Shown here: positions 41,118 through 56,100 of the stretch, one piece after another
Layout: each line of letters opens with the position of its first letter
Numbering within the stretch: the stretch's first letter is position 1
From: Cavia porcellus
Lineage: Eukaryota; Chordata; Mammalia; Rodentia; Caviidae
Direction: 5' to 3'
DNA length: 64,000 nt
Assembly (NCBI RefSeq): GCF_034190915.1
Contig: NW_026947630.1
Span: 124,001-188,000 of the forward strand
The notes under the pieces: generated by a model
Seen by the model: the letters and a program-made list of their open reading frames with translations, nothing else
Told to the model about the DNA's origin: nothing
Databases searched by the model: none
Translations under genes and position numbers: made by a program

Positions 41118-43921
41118 CTAACCCTCTAACGCTGTAACACTAACACTAACTCTAACCCTAAATCTAGCACTAAACCTAACCCTAAACCTAACCCTAAACC
41201 TAGCCCTAACCCTAACTCTAAAACTAAGCCTAACCATAACCCTAACCCTAACCCTAAACCCTAAACCTAACCCTAACCCTAAAACTAACCCTAACTCTAA
41301 CCCTAACACTAAGACTATCCCTAGCCCTAAGCCCCTAACACTAACACTAATAGTAACGCTCAAACCCTAACATTAACACTAACCGTAACCCTCTACCCCT
41401 AACCTTAACGCCCACCCGAACGCTAAAACTCTAACTCTCTAAACATAACCCTAACACTTACCCTCTAATCCTAACCCTAAACCTAACCATAACCCTAAAC
41501 CCAACCGTCACCCAAATCTAATCCAAACCATAACCGTTACCCTAAACCTAACACTAACCCCAACCCTAACACTTACTATAACCCTAACACTAACCCTAAC
41601 CCTAACACTTACTCTCACCATAACCCTTCTCCTAAAACTCTCACCCTAAACGTAACCCCAAACCTAACCCTAAGTCTCACAGTAAGCCTAAACGTAACCC
41701 ATAACCCAAACCTTACACTTACTCCAACCCTAACCCTAAAACTAACCCTAACACTAACCCTAACACTCTAACCCTAAGCGTAACCCTATCCCTAACCCTA
41801 ACCCTCTAACGCTCTAACCCTAACACTAACACTAACCCTAACCCTAACCCTAAACCTAAACCTAACCCTATCCCTAACCTTAAACCTAACCCTAACCCTA
41901 ACTCTCTAAGTCTGTAAACATAACCCTAACACTTACCCTATAATGCTTACCATTATCCTAACCATAACCCTAAACCCAACCGTCACCCATACCTAATCCT
42001 AACCCTAAACGTTACCCTAAACCTAACACTATCCCTAACCCTAACACTAACCATCCAATCGCCTAAACCTAGCCCTAAGCCTAACACTTAACTTAACCTG
42101 CACCTAACCTTGACCCTCTAACCATAAGTCTAACCATAATCCTCTAACGTAAACCCTAACCCTAACCGTAATCACAACAATAACACTCTAATTCTAACCA
42201 TATCCGGAACACTAACTCGAACACTAACATAACCCTAAACCTAACCCTAAACCTAACACTATCCCTAACCCTAACAATAACCAGCCAATCGTCTAAACCT
42301 AGCCCTAAGCCTCACCCTTAACTTAACCCGAAACCTAACCCTGACCCTCTAACCATAAGTCTAAACATAATCCTCTAATGTGAACACTAACCCTAACCCC
42401 AATCACAACATTAACACTCTAATGATAACCATATCCGGAACACTAACACGAACACTAACCCTCTAACCCTCTCAACCTAACCCTAAGTCTAAACCTAACC
42501 CTAACTCTAAATCTAATACTCTAACCCTAACCCTATTAATAATCCTCTAAACCTAACTGTCTAACCCTCTAACCATAACCATAACCCTAACCCTAAACCT
42601 AACACTAAACCTAAACTCTGTACCTAACGATAACCCTGACCCTAAGACCAAACCTAACCCTCTAAACTTAATCCTAACGCTAACCCTAACCCTCTAAACT
42701 TAACCATAACCATAACCCTAACACTAACCCTAACCCTCTAACCCTAAGCCTAACCCTATCCCTAACCCTAACCCTCTGATGCTCTAACACTAACACTAAC
42801 ACTATCTCTAACTCTAACGCTAAACCTAACTCTAACCCTAAAACTAACCCTAACACTTACCCTAACTGGAACCCTAAACCCTAACCCTAACCCTAACCCT
42901 AAAACTAACCCTAACTTTAAACCTAACCCTAACACTATCCCTAGCCCTAACCCTCTAACACTAACACTAATACTAACCCTCAAACCTAACATTCACACTA
43001 AACGTAACCCTCTAACCCTAAACTTAACCCCCACCCTAACCCTAACCCTCTAACTCACTAAACATAAACCTAACACTTACCCTATAATCCTTACCCTAAG
43101 CCTAACGATAACCCTAAACCCAACCATCACCTAAACCTAATCCTAACACTAACGGTTACCCTAAACATAACACTAACCCAAACCCTCACACTTACTCTAA
43201 CCCTAAAACTAACCCTAACACTAACCCTAACCATAACCCTAACCCTAAATATCCAACCCTCTAACCCTAAAGCTAACCCTAACCCTAACCCTAATACTAA
43301 CTGTAACGCTAACCCTAACACTAACCCAAATCCTTAACCTCAGCCTTGCCCTAAACCTAACCTTAACCCTAATCCTAACCCTCTAACTCAAAGCCTAACC
43401 CTACCCCAACCCTTCCCCACTAATGTTCTAACCCTAACACTAACACAAACCCTAAACCTAACCCTAAGCCAAACACTAACATAACCCTAACACTAAACCC
43501 AAACACTAACCCTAACCCTAACACTAAAACTAACCCTAACCCTAACCCTAATCCCTAACCCTAACCCTAAACCTGAAACAAACCCTAAATCTAACCCTAA
43601 GCCGAACCGTATGAATAGCCCTAACGCTATATCCTTAACCCTAATACTAACACTCAAACCTTAACACTAACACTAGCCGTAAGCCTCTAATCCTAACCTT
43701 AACCCTAACCCTAACCCTAACCCACTAACTCTCTAAAGATAACCCTAACACTTACCCTCTAAAGCTAACCGTAAGCCTAACCATAACCTTAAACCCTACC
43801 ATCACCCAAACCTAATCCTAACCCTAACCATTACCATAACCCTAACACTAACCCTAAACCTAACCCTGACCCTAACACGAACCCTAACACTCTAACCCTA
43901 AGCCTAACCCTATCCCTAACC
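41118..43921. repeat. 2829-bp unit 7 (edge type, 2804 bp)
   Basis: Edge-type N-box (CATAAGTC, CTAACGTAAACCC). L-boxes at 41429, 41904, 43048 and 43723. It lacks one C in CTGCACCTAACC near 42100 and 24 bp near 43217-43240, which together explain the 25-bp shortening. Confidence 0.92.
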
Positions 43922-46900
43922 CTAACCCTCTAACGCTGTAACACTAACACTAACTCTAACCCTAAATCTAGCACTAAACCTAACCCTAAACCTAACCCTA
44001 AACCTAGCCCTAACCCTAACTCTAAAACTAAGCCTAACCATAACCCTAACCCTAACCCTAAACCCTAAACCTAACCCTAACCCTAAAACTAACCCTAACT
44101 CTAACCCTAACACTAAGACTATCCCTAGCCCTAAGCCCCTAACACTAACACTAATAGTAACGCTCAAACCCTAACACTAACACTAACCGTAACCCTCTAC
44201 CCCTAACCTTAACGCCCACCCAAACGCTAAAACTCTAACTCTCTAAACATAACCCTAACACTTACCCTCTAATCCTAACCCTAAACCTAACCATAACCCT
44301 AAACCCAACCGTCACCCAAATCTAATCCAAACCATAACCGTTACCCTAAACCTAACACTAACCCCAACCCTAACACGTACTATAACCCTAACACTAAACC
44401 TAACCCTAACACTTACTCTCACCATAACCCTTCTCCTAACACTCTCACCCTAAACGTAACCCCAAACCTATCCCTAAGTCTCACTCTAACCCTAAACGTA
44501 ACCCATAACCCAAACCTTACACTTACTCCAACCCTAACCCTAAAACTAACACTAACACTAACCCTAACACTCTAACCCTAAGCGTAACCCTATCCTAACC
44601 CTAACCCCCTAACGCTCTAACCCTAACACTAACACTAACCCTAACCCTAAACCTAAACCTAACCCTATCCCTAACCTTAAACCTAACCCTAACCCTAACC
44701 CTCTAAGTCTCTAAACATAACCCTAACACTTACCCTATAATGCTTACCATAATCCTAACCATAACCCTAAACCCAACCGTCACCCATACCTAATCCTAAC
44801 CCTAAATGTTACCCTAAACCTAACACTATCCCTAACCCTAACACTAACCATCCAATCGCCTAAACCTAGCCCTAAGCCTAACACTTAACTTAATCTGCAC
44901 CCTAACCTTGACCCTCTAACCATAAGTCTAACCATAATCCTCTAACGTAAACGCTAACCCTAACCGTAATCACAACAATAACACTCTAATGCTAACCATA
45001 TCCGGAACCCTAACCCTAACACTAACATAACCCTAACCCTAACCCTAAACCTAACACTATCCCTAACCCTAACACTAACCAGCCAATCGTCTAAACCTAG
45101 CCCTAAGCCTCACCCTTAACATAACCCGAACCCTAACCCTGACCCTCTAAACATAAGTCTAAACATAATCCTCTAAAATGAACACTAACCCTAACCCCAA
45201 TCACAACATTAACACTCTAATGATAACCATATCCGGAACACTAACACGAACACTAACCCTCTAACCCTCTCAACCTAACCCTAAGTCTAAACCTAACCCT
45301 AACTCTAAATCTAATATTCTAACCCTAAACCTATTAATAATGCTCTCAACCTAACTGTCTAACCCTCTAACCATAACCATAACCCTAACCCTAAACCTAA
45401 AACTAAACCTAAACTCTATACCTAACAATAATAATGACCCTAAGACCAAACCTAATACTCTAAACTTAATCCTAACGCTAACCCCAACCCTCTAAACTTA
45501 ACCATCACCATAACCCTAACCCTAACCCTAAACCTCTAACCCTAAGCCTAACCCTATCCCTAACCCTAACCCTCTAATGCTCTAACACTAACACTAACAC
45601 TATCTCTAACCCTAACCCTAAACCTCACCCTAACCCTAAACCTAACCCTAAACCTAGCCCTAACCCTAACTCTAAAACTAACCCTAACCATAACCCTAAC
45701 CCTAACCCTAAACCCTAAACCTAACCCTAACCCTAAAACTAACCCTAACTCTAACCCTAACACTAAGACTATCCCTAGCCCTAACCCCCTAACACTAACA
45801 CTAATAGTAACGCTCAAACCCTAACACTAACACTAACCGGAACCCTCTACCCCTAACTTTAACCCCCACCCGAACGCTAAAACTCTAACTCTCTAAACAT
45901 AACCCTAACACTTACCCTCTAATCCTAACCCTAAACCTAACCATAACCCTAAACCCAACCGTCACCCAAAACTAATCAAACCATAACCGTTACCCTAAAC
46001 CTAACACTAACCCCAACCCTAACACTTACTATAACCCTAACACTAACCCTAACCCTAACACTTACTCTCACCATAACCCTTCTCCTAAAACTCTCACCCT
46101 AAACGTAACCCCAAACCTAACCCTAAGTCTCACCCTAACCCTAAACGTAACCCATAACCCAAACCTTACACTTACTCCAACCCTAACCCTAAAACTAACC
46201 CTAACACTAACCCTAACACTCTAACCCTAAGCGTAACCCTATCCCTAACCCTAACCCTCTAACGCTCTAACCCTAACACTAACACTAACCCTAACCCTAA
46301 CCCTAAACCTAAACCTAACCCTATCCCTAACCTTAAACCTAACCCTAACCCTAACCCTCTAAGTCTGTAAACATAACCCTAACACTTACCCTATAATGCT
46401 TACCATAATCCTAACCATAACCCTAAACCCAACCGTCACCCATACCTAATCCTAACCCTAAACGTTACCCTAAACCTAACACTATCCCTAACCCTAACAC
46501 TAACCATCCAATCGCCTAAACCTAGCCCTAAGCCTAACACTTAACTTAACCTGCACCTAACCTTGACCCTCTAACCATAAGTCTAACCATAATCCTCTAA
46601 CGTAAACCCTAACCCTAACAGGTAATCAAAACAATAACACTCTAATGCTAACCATATCCGGAACACTAACTCGAACACTAACATAACCCTAACCCTAACC
46701 CTAAACCTAACACTATCCCTAACCCTAACAATAACCAGCCAATCGTCTAAACCTAGCCCTAAGCCTCACCCTTAACTTAACCCGAAACCTAACCCTGACC
46801 CTCTAACCATAAGTCTAAACATAATCCTCTAATGTGAACACTAACCCTAACCCCAATCACAACATTAACACTCTAATGATAACCATATCCGGAACACTAA

Positions 46901-48399
46901 CACGAACACTAACCCTCTAACCCTCTCAACCTAACCCTAAGTCTAAACCTAACCCTAACTCTAAATCTAATACTCTAACCCTAACCCTATTAATAATCCT
47001 CTAAACCTAACTGTCTAACCCTCTAACCATAACCATAACCCTAACCCTAAACCTAACACTAAACCTAAACTCTGTACCTAACGATAACCCTGACCCTAAG
47101 ACCAAACCTAACCCTCTAAACTTAATCCTAACGCTAACCCTAAGCCTCTAAACTTAACCATAACCATAACCCTAACACTAACCCTAACCCTCTAACCTTA
47201 AGCCTAACCCTATCCCTAACCCTAACCCTCTGATGCTCTAACACTAACACTAACACTATCTATAACTCTAACGCTAAACCTAACTCTAACCCTAAAACTA
47301 ACCCTAACACTTACCCTAACCGGAACCCTAAACCCTAACCCTAACCCTAACCCTAAAACTAACCCTAACTTTAAACCTAACCCTAACACTATCCCTAGCC
47401 CTAACCCTCTAACACTAACACTAATACTAACCCTCAAACCTAACATTCACACTAAACGTAACCCTCTAACCCTAAACTTAAGCCCCACCCTAACCCTAAC
47501 CCTCTAACTCACTAAACATAAACCTAACACTTACCCTATAATCCTTACCCTAAGCCTAACAATAACCCTAAACCCAACCATCACCTAAACCTAATCCTAA
47601 CACTAACGGTTACCCTAAACATAACACTAACCCAAACCCTCACACTTACTCTAACCCTAAAACTAACCCTAACACTAACACTAACCATAACCATAAATCT
47701 AACCCTAACCATAACCCTAACCCTAAATATCCAACCCTCTAACCCTAAAGCTAACCCTAACCCTAACCCTAATACTAACTGTAACGCTAACCCTAACACT
47801 AACCCAAATCCTTAACCTTAGCCTTGCCCTAAACCTAACCTTAACCCTAATCCTAACCCTCTAACTCAAAGCCTAACCCTACCCCAACCCTTCCCCACTA
47901 ATGTTCTAACCCTAACACTAACACAAACCCTAAACCTAACCCTAAGCCAAACACTAACATAACCCTAACACTAAACCCAAACACTAACCCTAACCCTAAC
48001 ACTAAAACTAACCCTAACCCTAACCCTAATCCCTAACCCTAACCCTAAACCTGAAACTAAACCTAAATCTAACCCTAAGCTGAACCGTATGAATAGCCCT
48101 AATGCTATATCCTTAACCCTAATACTAACACTCAAACCTTAACACTAACACTAGCCGTAAGCCTCTAATCCTAACCTTATCCCTAACCCTAACCCTAACC
48201 CACTAACTCTCTAAAGATAACCCTAACACTTACCCTCTAAAGCTAACCGTAAGCCTAACCATAACCTTAAACCCTACCATCACCCAAACCTAATCCTAAC
48301 CCTAACCGTTACCATAACCCTAACACTAACCCTAAACCTAACCCTGACCCTAACACGAACCCTAACACTCTAACCCTAAGCCTAACCCTATCCCTAACC
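43922..48399. repeat. Rearranged pair of units with a B/A hybrid joint
   Basis: An A-type start at 43922 is followed 1644 bp later by a B-type A-box (45566) that within about 100 bp turns into A-type sequence (CCTAGCCC followed by ACTCTAAAACTAACCC). The next regular B-box is at 47222. Two full units would need about 5658 bp; 4478 bp are present, so about 1.18 kb is missing, the B-to-A distance. L-boxes at 44233, 44701, 45883 (116 bp), 46357, 47502 and 48201. The first part is the most diverged piece of the array. Confidence 0.88.
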
Positions 48400-51221
48400 C
48401 TAACCCTCTAACGCTGTAACACTAACACTAACTCTAACCCTAAATCTAGCACTAAACCTAACCCTAAACCTAACCCTAAACCTAGCCCTAACCCTAACTC
48501 TAAAACTAACCCTAACCATAACCCTAACCCTAACCATAAACCCTAAACCTAACCCTAACCCTAAAACTAACCCTAACTCTAACCCTAACACTAAGACTAT
48601 CCCTAGCCCTAACCCCCTAACACTAACACTAATAGTAACGCTCAAACCCTAACACTAACACTAACCGTAAACCTCTACCCCTAACCTTAACGCCCACCCG
48701 AACGCTAAAACTCTAACTCTCTAAACATAACCCTAACACTTACCCTCTAATCCTAACCCTAAACCTAACCATAACCCTAAACCCAACCGTCACCCAAATC
48801 TAATCCAAACCATAACCGTTACCCTAAACCTAACACTAACCCCAACCCTAACACTTACTATAACCCTAACACTAAACCTAACCCTAACACTTACTCTCAC
48901 CATAACCCTTCTCCTAACACTCTCACCCTAAACGTAACCCCAAACTTATCCCTAAGTCTCACCCTAACCCTAAACGTAACCCATAACCCAAACCTTACAC
49001 TTACTCCAATCCTAACCCTAAAACTAACCCTAACACTAACCCTAACACTCTAAGCCTAAGCGTAACCCTATCCCTAAACCTAACCCTCTAACGCTCTAAC
49101 CCTAACACTAACACTAACCCTAACACTAAACCTAAACCTATCCCTATCCCTAACCTTAAACCTAACCCTAACCCTAACCCTCTAAGTCTGTAAACATAAC
49201 CCTAACACTTACCCTATAATGCTTACCATAATCCTAACCATAACCCTAAACCCAACCGTCACCCATACCTAATCCTAACCCTAAACGTTACCCTAAACCT
49301 AACACTATCCCTAACCCTAACACTAACCATCCAATCGCCTAAACCTAGCCCTAAGCCTAACACTTAACTTAACCTGCACCTAACCTTGACCCTCTAACCA
49401 TAAGTCTAACCATAATCCTCTAACGTAAACCCTAACCCTAACCGTAATCACAACAATAACACTCTAATGCTAACCATATCCAGAACAGTAACTCGAACAC
49501 TAACATAACCCTAACCCTAACCCTAAACCTAACACTATCCCTAACCCTAACAATAACCAGCCAATCGTCTAAACCTAGCCCTAAGCCTCACCCTTAACTT
49601 AACCCGAAACCTAACCCTGACCCTATAAACATAAGTCTAAACATAATCCTCTAATGTGAACACTAACCCTAACCCCAATCACAACATTAACACTCTAATG
49701 ACAACCATATCCGGAACACTAACACGAACACTAACCCTCTAACCCTCTCAACCTAACCCTAAGTCTAAACCTAACCCTAACTCTAAATCTAATACTCTAA
49801 CCCTAACCCTATTAATAATCCTCTAAACCTAACTGTCTAACCCTCTAACCATAACCATAACCCTAACCCTAAACCTAACACTAAACCTAAACTCTGTACC
49901 TAACGATAACCCTGACGATAAGACCAAACCTAACCCTCTAAACTTAATCCTAACGCTAACCCTAAGCCTCTAAACTTAACCATAACCATAACCCTAACAC
50001 TAACCCTAACCCTCTAACCCTAAGCCTAACCCTATCCCTAACCCTAACCCTCTGATGCTCTAACACTAACACTAACACTATCTATAACTCTAACGCTAAA
50101 CCTAACTCTAACCCTAAAACTAACCCTAACACTTACCCTAACCGGAACCCTAAACCCTAACCCTAACCCTAACCCTAAAACTAACCCTAACTTTAAACCT
50201 AACCCTAACACTATCCCTAGCCCTAACCCTCTAACACTAACACTAATACTAACCCTCAAACCTAACATTCACACTAAATGTAACCCTCTAATCCTAAACT
50301 TAACCCCCACCCTAACCCTAACCCTCTAACTCACTAAACATAAACCTAACACTTACCCTATAATCCTTACCCTAAGCCTAACGATAACCCTAAACCCAAC
50401 CATCACCTAAACCTAATCCTAACACTAACGGTTACCCTAAACATAACACTAACCCAAACCCTCACACTTACTCTAACCCTAAAACTAACCCTAACACTAA
50501 CACTAACCATAACCATAAATCTAACCCTAACCATAACCCTAACCCTAAATATCCAACCCTCTAACCCTAAAGCTAACCCTAACCCTAACCCTAATACTAA
50601 CTGTAACGCTAACCCTAACACTAACCCAAATCCTTAACCTCAGCCTTGCCCTAAACCTAACCTTAACCCTAATCCTAACCCTCTAACTCAAAGCCTAACC
50701 GTACCCCAACCCTTCCCCACTAATTTTCTAACCCTAACACTAACACAAACCCTAAACCTAACCCTAAGCCAAACACTAACATAACCCTAACACTAAACCC
50801 AAACACTAACCCTAACCCTAACACTAAAACTAACCCTAACCCTAACCCTAATCCCTAACCCTAACCCTAAACCTGAAACTAACCCTAAATCTAACCCTAA
50901 GCCGAACCGTATGAATAGCCCTAACGCTATATCCTTAACCCTAATACTAACACTCAAACCTTAACACTAACACTAGCCGTAAGCCTCTAATCCTAACCTT
51001 AACCCTAACCCTAACCCTAACCCACTAACTCTCTAAAGATAACCCTAACACTTACCCTCTAAAGCTAACCGTAAGCCTAACCATAACCTTAAACCCTACC
51101 ATCACCCAAACCTAATCCTAACCCTAACCGTTACCATAACCCTAACACTAACCCTAAACCTAACCCTGACCCTAACACGAACCCTAACACTCTAACCCTA
51201 AGCCTAACCCTATCCCTAACC
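48400..51221. repeat. 2829-bp unit (edge type, 2822 bp)
   Basis: L-boxes at 48711, 49180, 50324 and 51023. It shares with its neighbours CTGCACCTAACC (one base short) and TATCTATAACTC in the B region, and resembles the unit ending at 48399 more than the core. Confidence 0.92.
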
Positions 51222-52794
51222 CTAACCCTCTAACGCTGTAACACTAACACTAACTCTAACCCTAAATCTAGCACTAAACCTAACCCTAAACCTAACCCTA
51301 AACCTAGCCCTAACCCTAACTCTAAAACTAAGCCTAACCATAACCCTAACCCTAACCCTAAACCCTAAACCTAACCCTAACCCTAAAACTAACCCTAACT
51401 CTAACCCTAACACTAAGACTATCCCTAGCCCTAACCCCCTAACACTAACACTAATAGTAACGCTCAAACCCTAACACTAACACTAACCGTAACCCTCTAC
51501 CCCTAACCTTAACGCCCACCCGAACGCTAAAACTCTAACTCTCTAAACATAACCCTAACACTTACCCTCTAATCCTAACCCTAAACCTAAACATAACCCT
51601 AAACCCAACCGTCACCCAAATCTAATCCAAACCATAACCGTTACCCTAAACCTAACACTAACCCCAACCCTAACACTTACTATAACCCTAACACTAAACC
51701 TAACCCTAACACTTACTCTCACCATAACCCTTCCCCTAAAACTCTCACCCTAAACGTAACCCCAAACCTAACCCTAAGTCTCATCCTAACCCTAAACGTA
51801 ACCCATAACCCAAACCTTACACTTACTCCAACCCTAACCCTAAAACTAACCCTAACACTAACCCTAACACTCTAACCCTAAGCGTAACCCTATCCCTAAC
51901 CCTAACCCTCTAACGCTCTAACCCTAACACTAACACTAACCCTAACCCTAACCCTAAACCTAAACCTAACCCTATCCCTAACCTTAAACCAAACCCTAAC
52001 CCTAACCCTCTAAGTCTCTAAACATAACCCTAACACTTACCCTATAATGCTTACCATAATCCTAACCATAACCCTAAACCCAACCGTCACCCATACCTAA
52101 TCCTAACCCTAAACGTTACCCTAAACCTAACACTATCCCTAACCGTAACACTAACCATCCAATCGCCTAAACCTAGCCCTAAGCCTAACACTTAACTTAA
52201 CCTGCACCTAACCTTGACCCTCTAACCATAAGTCTAACCATAATCCTCTAACGTAAACAATAACCCTAACCGTAATCACAACAATAACACTCTAATGCTA
52301 ACCATATCCGGAACACTAACTCGAACACTAACATAACCCTAACCCTAACCCTAAACCTAACACTATCCCTAACCCTAACAATAACCAGCCAATCGTCTAA
52401 ACCTAGCCCTAAGCCTCACCCTTAACTTAACCCGAAACCTAACCCTCACCCTATAACCATAAGTCTAAACATAATCCTCTAATGTGAACACTAACCCTAA
52501 CCCCAATCACAACATTAACACTCTAATGATAACCATATCCGGAACACTAACACGAACACTAACCCTCTAACCCTCTCAACCTAACCCTAAGTCTAAACCT
52601 AACCCTAACTCTAAATCTAATACTCTAACCCTAACCCTATTAATAATCCTCTAAACCTAACTGTCTAACCCTCTAACCATAACCATAGCCCTAACCCTAA
52701 ACCTAACACTAAACCTAAACTCTATACCTAACGATAACCCTGACCCTAAGACCAAACCTAACCCTCTAAACTTATTCCTAACGCTAACCCTAAC
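51222..52794. repeat. 2829-bp family, last unit (truncated)
   Basis: It follows the normal order through L-boxes 51533 and 52008 and two N-boxes to CTGACCCTAAGACC near 52740. At about 52795, CTCTAAACTTAACC is replaced by CTAAACACCCAAAC, which belongs to the ~1.27 kb family. This is the right edge of the array. Confidence 0.88.
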
Positions 52795-53150
52795 CCTAAA
52801 CACCCAAACTTCTAACCCTAAACCTAACGCTAACCCTAACCATAATACTAACCGTAATGCTAAACCTTACACTAACACTAATCCTAAACCTAAGCCTTAA
52901 CCTAAACCTAACTTTAAACCTAACCCTAACCCTCTAACTCTAAGCCTAACCCTAACCCTAACCCTATCCCTCTAACGCTCTAAGCCTAACACTAACAGAA
53001 ACCCTAACCCTTACCCTAAACATAACCCAAACCCTAACACTAACCCTAACCCTAACACTTACTCTAAACCTAACACTAACCCTAACACTAACACTAACCC
53101 TATCCATAAACATAACCCTAACCCTAACCCTAACCCTAACACTCTCACCC
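52795..53150. repeat. ~1.27 kb family fragment and transition
   Basis: Sequence such as AAACCTTACACTAACAC, CCTAAGCCTTAACC and AACAGAAACCC matches 3190-3340 and 7780-7920. It bridges the end of the 2829-bp array and the ~5.35 kb family. No unique sequence. Confidence 0.72.
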
Positions 53151-56100
53151 TAATTGTAACCCCAAATTTTAAGCTAACCCTAACCCTAACCCTAAATTTA
53201 ACCCTTAACCTAAACCTTACCCTCAACCCAAACCTATCACTAAACATAACCTAAACCTAACACTAAATCTATCATTAACTGTAACTCTAACCCTAACCCT
53301 AACCCTAACACCTAACAATAACACTAGCCCTAGCACTGACCCTAACCCTAAACCCTAACACAAACCTTAACCCTAACCCTAACAGTAACGGTAATTCTAA
53401 CTCTAAACCTAACCCTATCCATAACCATAACCCTAACACTAACCATCCAATCGTCTAACACTAGCCCTAACCCTAAAACTTACCCTAACCCGAACCCTAA
53501 CCCTAACCCTCTAACCATAAGTATAACCATAATCCTCTAACGTGAACCCTAACCCTAACCCTGACCCTAATCCTAACAATAACCCTCTAATGCTAACCAT
53601 ATCCTTAACACTAACCCGAACCCTAACCCTCTAACCCTCTAACCCTAACCCTAAATCTAACACTCTAAACCTAACACTATCAATAAGCCTCTAAACCTAT
53701 CCCTCTATCCCTAACCATAGCCCTAACCCTAACACTAACACTAAACCTAACCTCTAACCCTAACACTAACCCTGACCCTAAGAACAACCCTAACCCTGGA
53801 AACCTAACGCTAACGCTAACCCTAACCCTCTAAACTTAACCATAACCATAACCCTAATCCTAAACATCCAACATTCTAACCCTAAAACTGACACTAACAC
53901 TAATCCTAATACTAACCATAATGCTCACCCTAAAACTAACCCTAATCCTAAACCTATGCCTTACCATAACCTAACATTAACACTAACCCTAACACTCTAA
54001 CCCTAAGTCTAACACTATCCCTAACACTAAACCTCTAATGCTCTAACACTAACATAAACACTAACCCTAACCCTAACCCTAAAACTAAACCTAACCCTAA
54101 CACTAAACCAAACCCTAATTCTAACACTAAAAGAAGCCATAACCCTAACTCAAACCCTAAAACTACCCATAACCCTAACCCTAACCCTAACCCTAAACCT
54201 AACCCTAACCCTAATCCTAAACTAAATAAACCTAACCATAACCATAACCCTAACCCTAAACATCCAACACTCTAAACCTACACCTACCCTAACTTTAACC
54301 CTAATACTAACTGTAATGCTAACCCTAACACTAACCCTAATCCTAAACCTAAGTCTTACCCTAAACCTAACCTTAACCATAACGCTAACCCTCTAACCTT
54401 AACCCTCACCCTAACCCTAACCCTAAGCCTAACGCTAACCCTAAACCTAACCCCAAACCTAATCCTTAACCTAACCCGAACACTAACCCTAACCCTCTAA
54501 CCATAAGTCTAACGATAATCCTCTAACGTGAACTCTAACTCTAACCCTAACACTTACTCTAACAGTAACCCTAACACTAACACTAACACTAACCCTAACC
54601 ATAATCCTAACCCTAACTATAACCCTAACCCTAACACTCTCTCCTTAAACGTAACCCCAAAACTAAACCTATGTCTCACCCTAACCCTAAACCTAACCCT
54701 TAACCTAAACCTTACCCATACTCCAACCCTAACCCTAAACCTAACCTAACCCTAACAATAAATCTAAACCTAACTGTAACTCTAACCCTAACCCTAATCC
54801 TAACCCTAACACCTAACACTAACCCCAGCCCTAACACTGACCCTAACACTAAACCCTAAAACAAACATTAAACTTAACCCTAACAGTAACAGTAACTCTA
54901 AATCTAACCCTAAACATATCCATAAACATGAACCTAACAATAACCAACCAATTGTCTACCCCTAGCCCTAAGCCTAACCCTTACCATAACCCGAAACCTA
55001 ACCGCAATGCTTTAACCATAAGTCTAACCATAATCCTCTATGGTGAACCCGAACCCTAACCCTAATCCTAACAATAACCCTCTAATGCTAATCAAAACCC
55101 TAACACTAACCCAAACCCTAACACTCTAAATCTCTAACCCTAACGCTAACCCTAAACCTAACCCTAACCCTAAAACTAACAATCTAAAACTAACCCTATC
55201 CATAAGCCTCTAAACCTAACCCTCGAACCCTCTAACCCTAACCATAACCCTAACCCTAACCCTAACCTCTAACCCTAACGCTAAACTTGACCCTAACACC
55301 AACCCTAAACTTCTAAACCTACCCCTAACGCTAACCCCAACCCTCTAAACCTAATCATAACCATAACCATAACCCTAAACATCCAACACTCTAACCCTAA
55401 ACCTAACCCTAACACTAACCGTAATACTAACCATAACGCTAACACAAACACTGATCCTAATCCTAAACCTACGCCTTACCCTAAACCGAACCTTAACCCT
55501 AACCCTAACCCTCTAACCCTAAGCCTAACCCTACTCCTAATCCTATCCCTGTAATGCTCTAACACTAACTCTAACACTAAACCTAAACCTAATCCTAAAC
55601 CTAACCCTAACCGTAACACTAAACCTAACCCTAACACTAACCTTAACCTAACCCTAACCCTAACCCTAAAACTAAACCTAATCCTAAACCTAACCCTAAC
55701 CCTAAACCCTAAACCTAACCCTAACCCTGAAACTAACCGTAATCTAACCCTAAGACTAACACTATCCCTAACCCTAACCCTCTATCCCTAACACTAATAC
55801 TAACCTTCAAACACTAACACTAACCCTAACCGTAACCCTCTAAATCTAACGTTAACCCTAACCCTAACCTTAACCATCTAACTTTCCAAAGATAACCATA
55901 ACACTTAACCTCTAAACCTAACCCTAAGCTGAATCATAACCTTAAACCCTACCGTCACCGAAACCTTATACTAACCCTAACTGTTAACCTAACCCTAACA
56001 CTAACCATAACCCTAACACTAACCCTAACCCTAACCCTAAACCTAATCCTAACACTAACACTAAACCTAACACTCTAACCCTAAGCTAAACACTATCCCT

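Noticed and set aside
54528..54749. Plus-strand frame of 73 codons rich in Asn-Pro-Thr and then Leu-Thr, repeated at 59586
   Set aside because: It is CCCTAA read as Pro-Asn and Leu-Thr with a GTG start. Its recurrence follows the ~5.35 kb repeat and is not evidence of selection.
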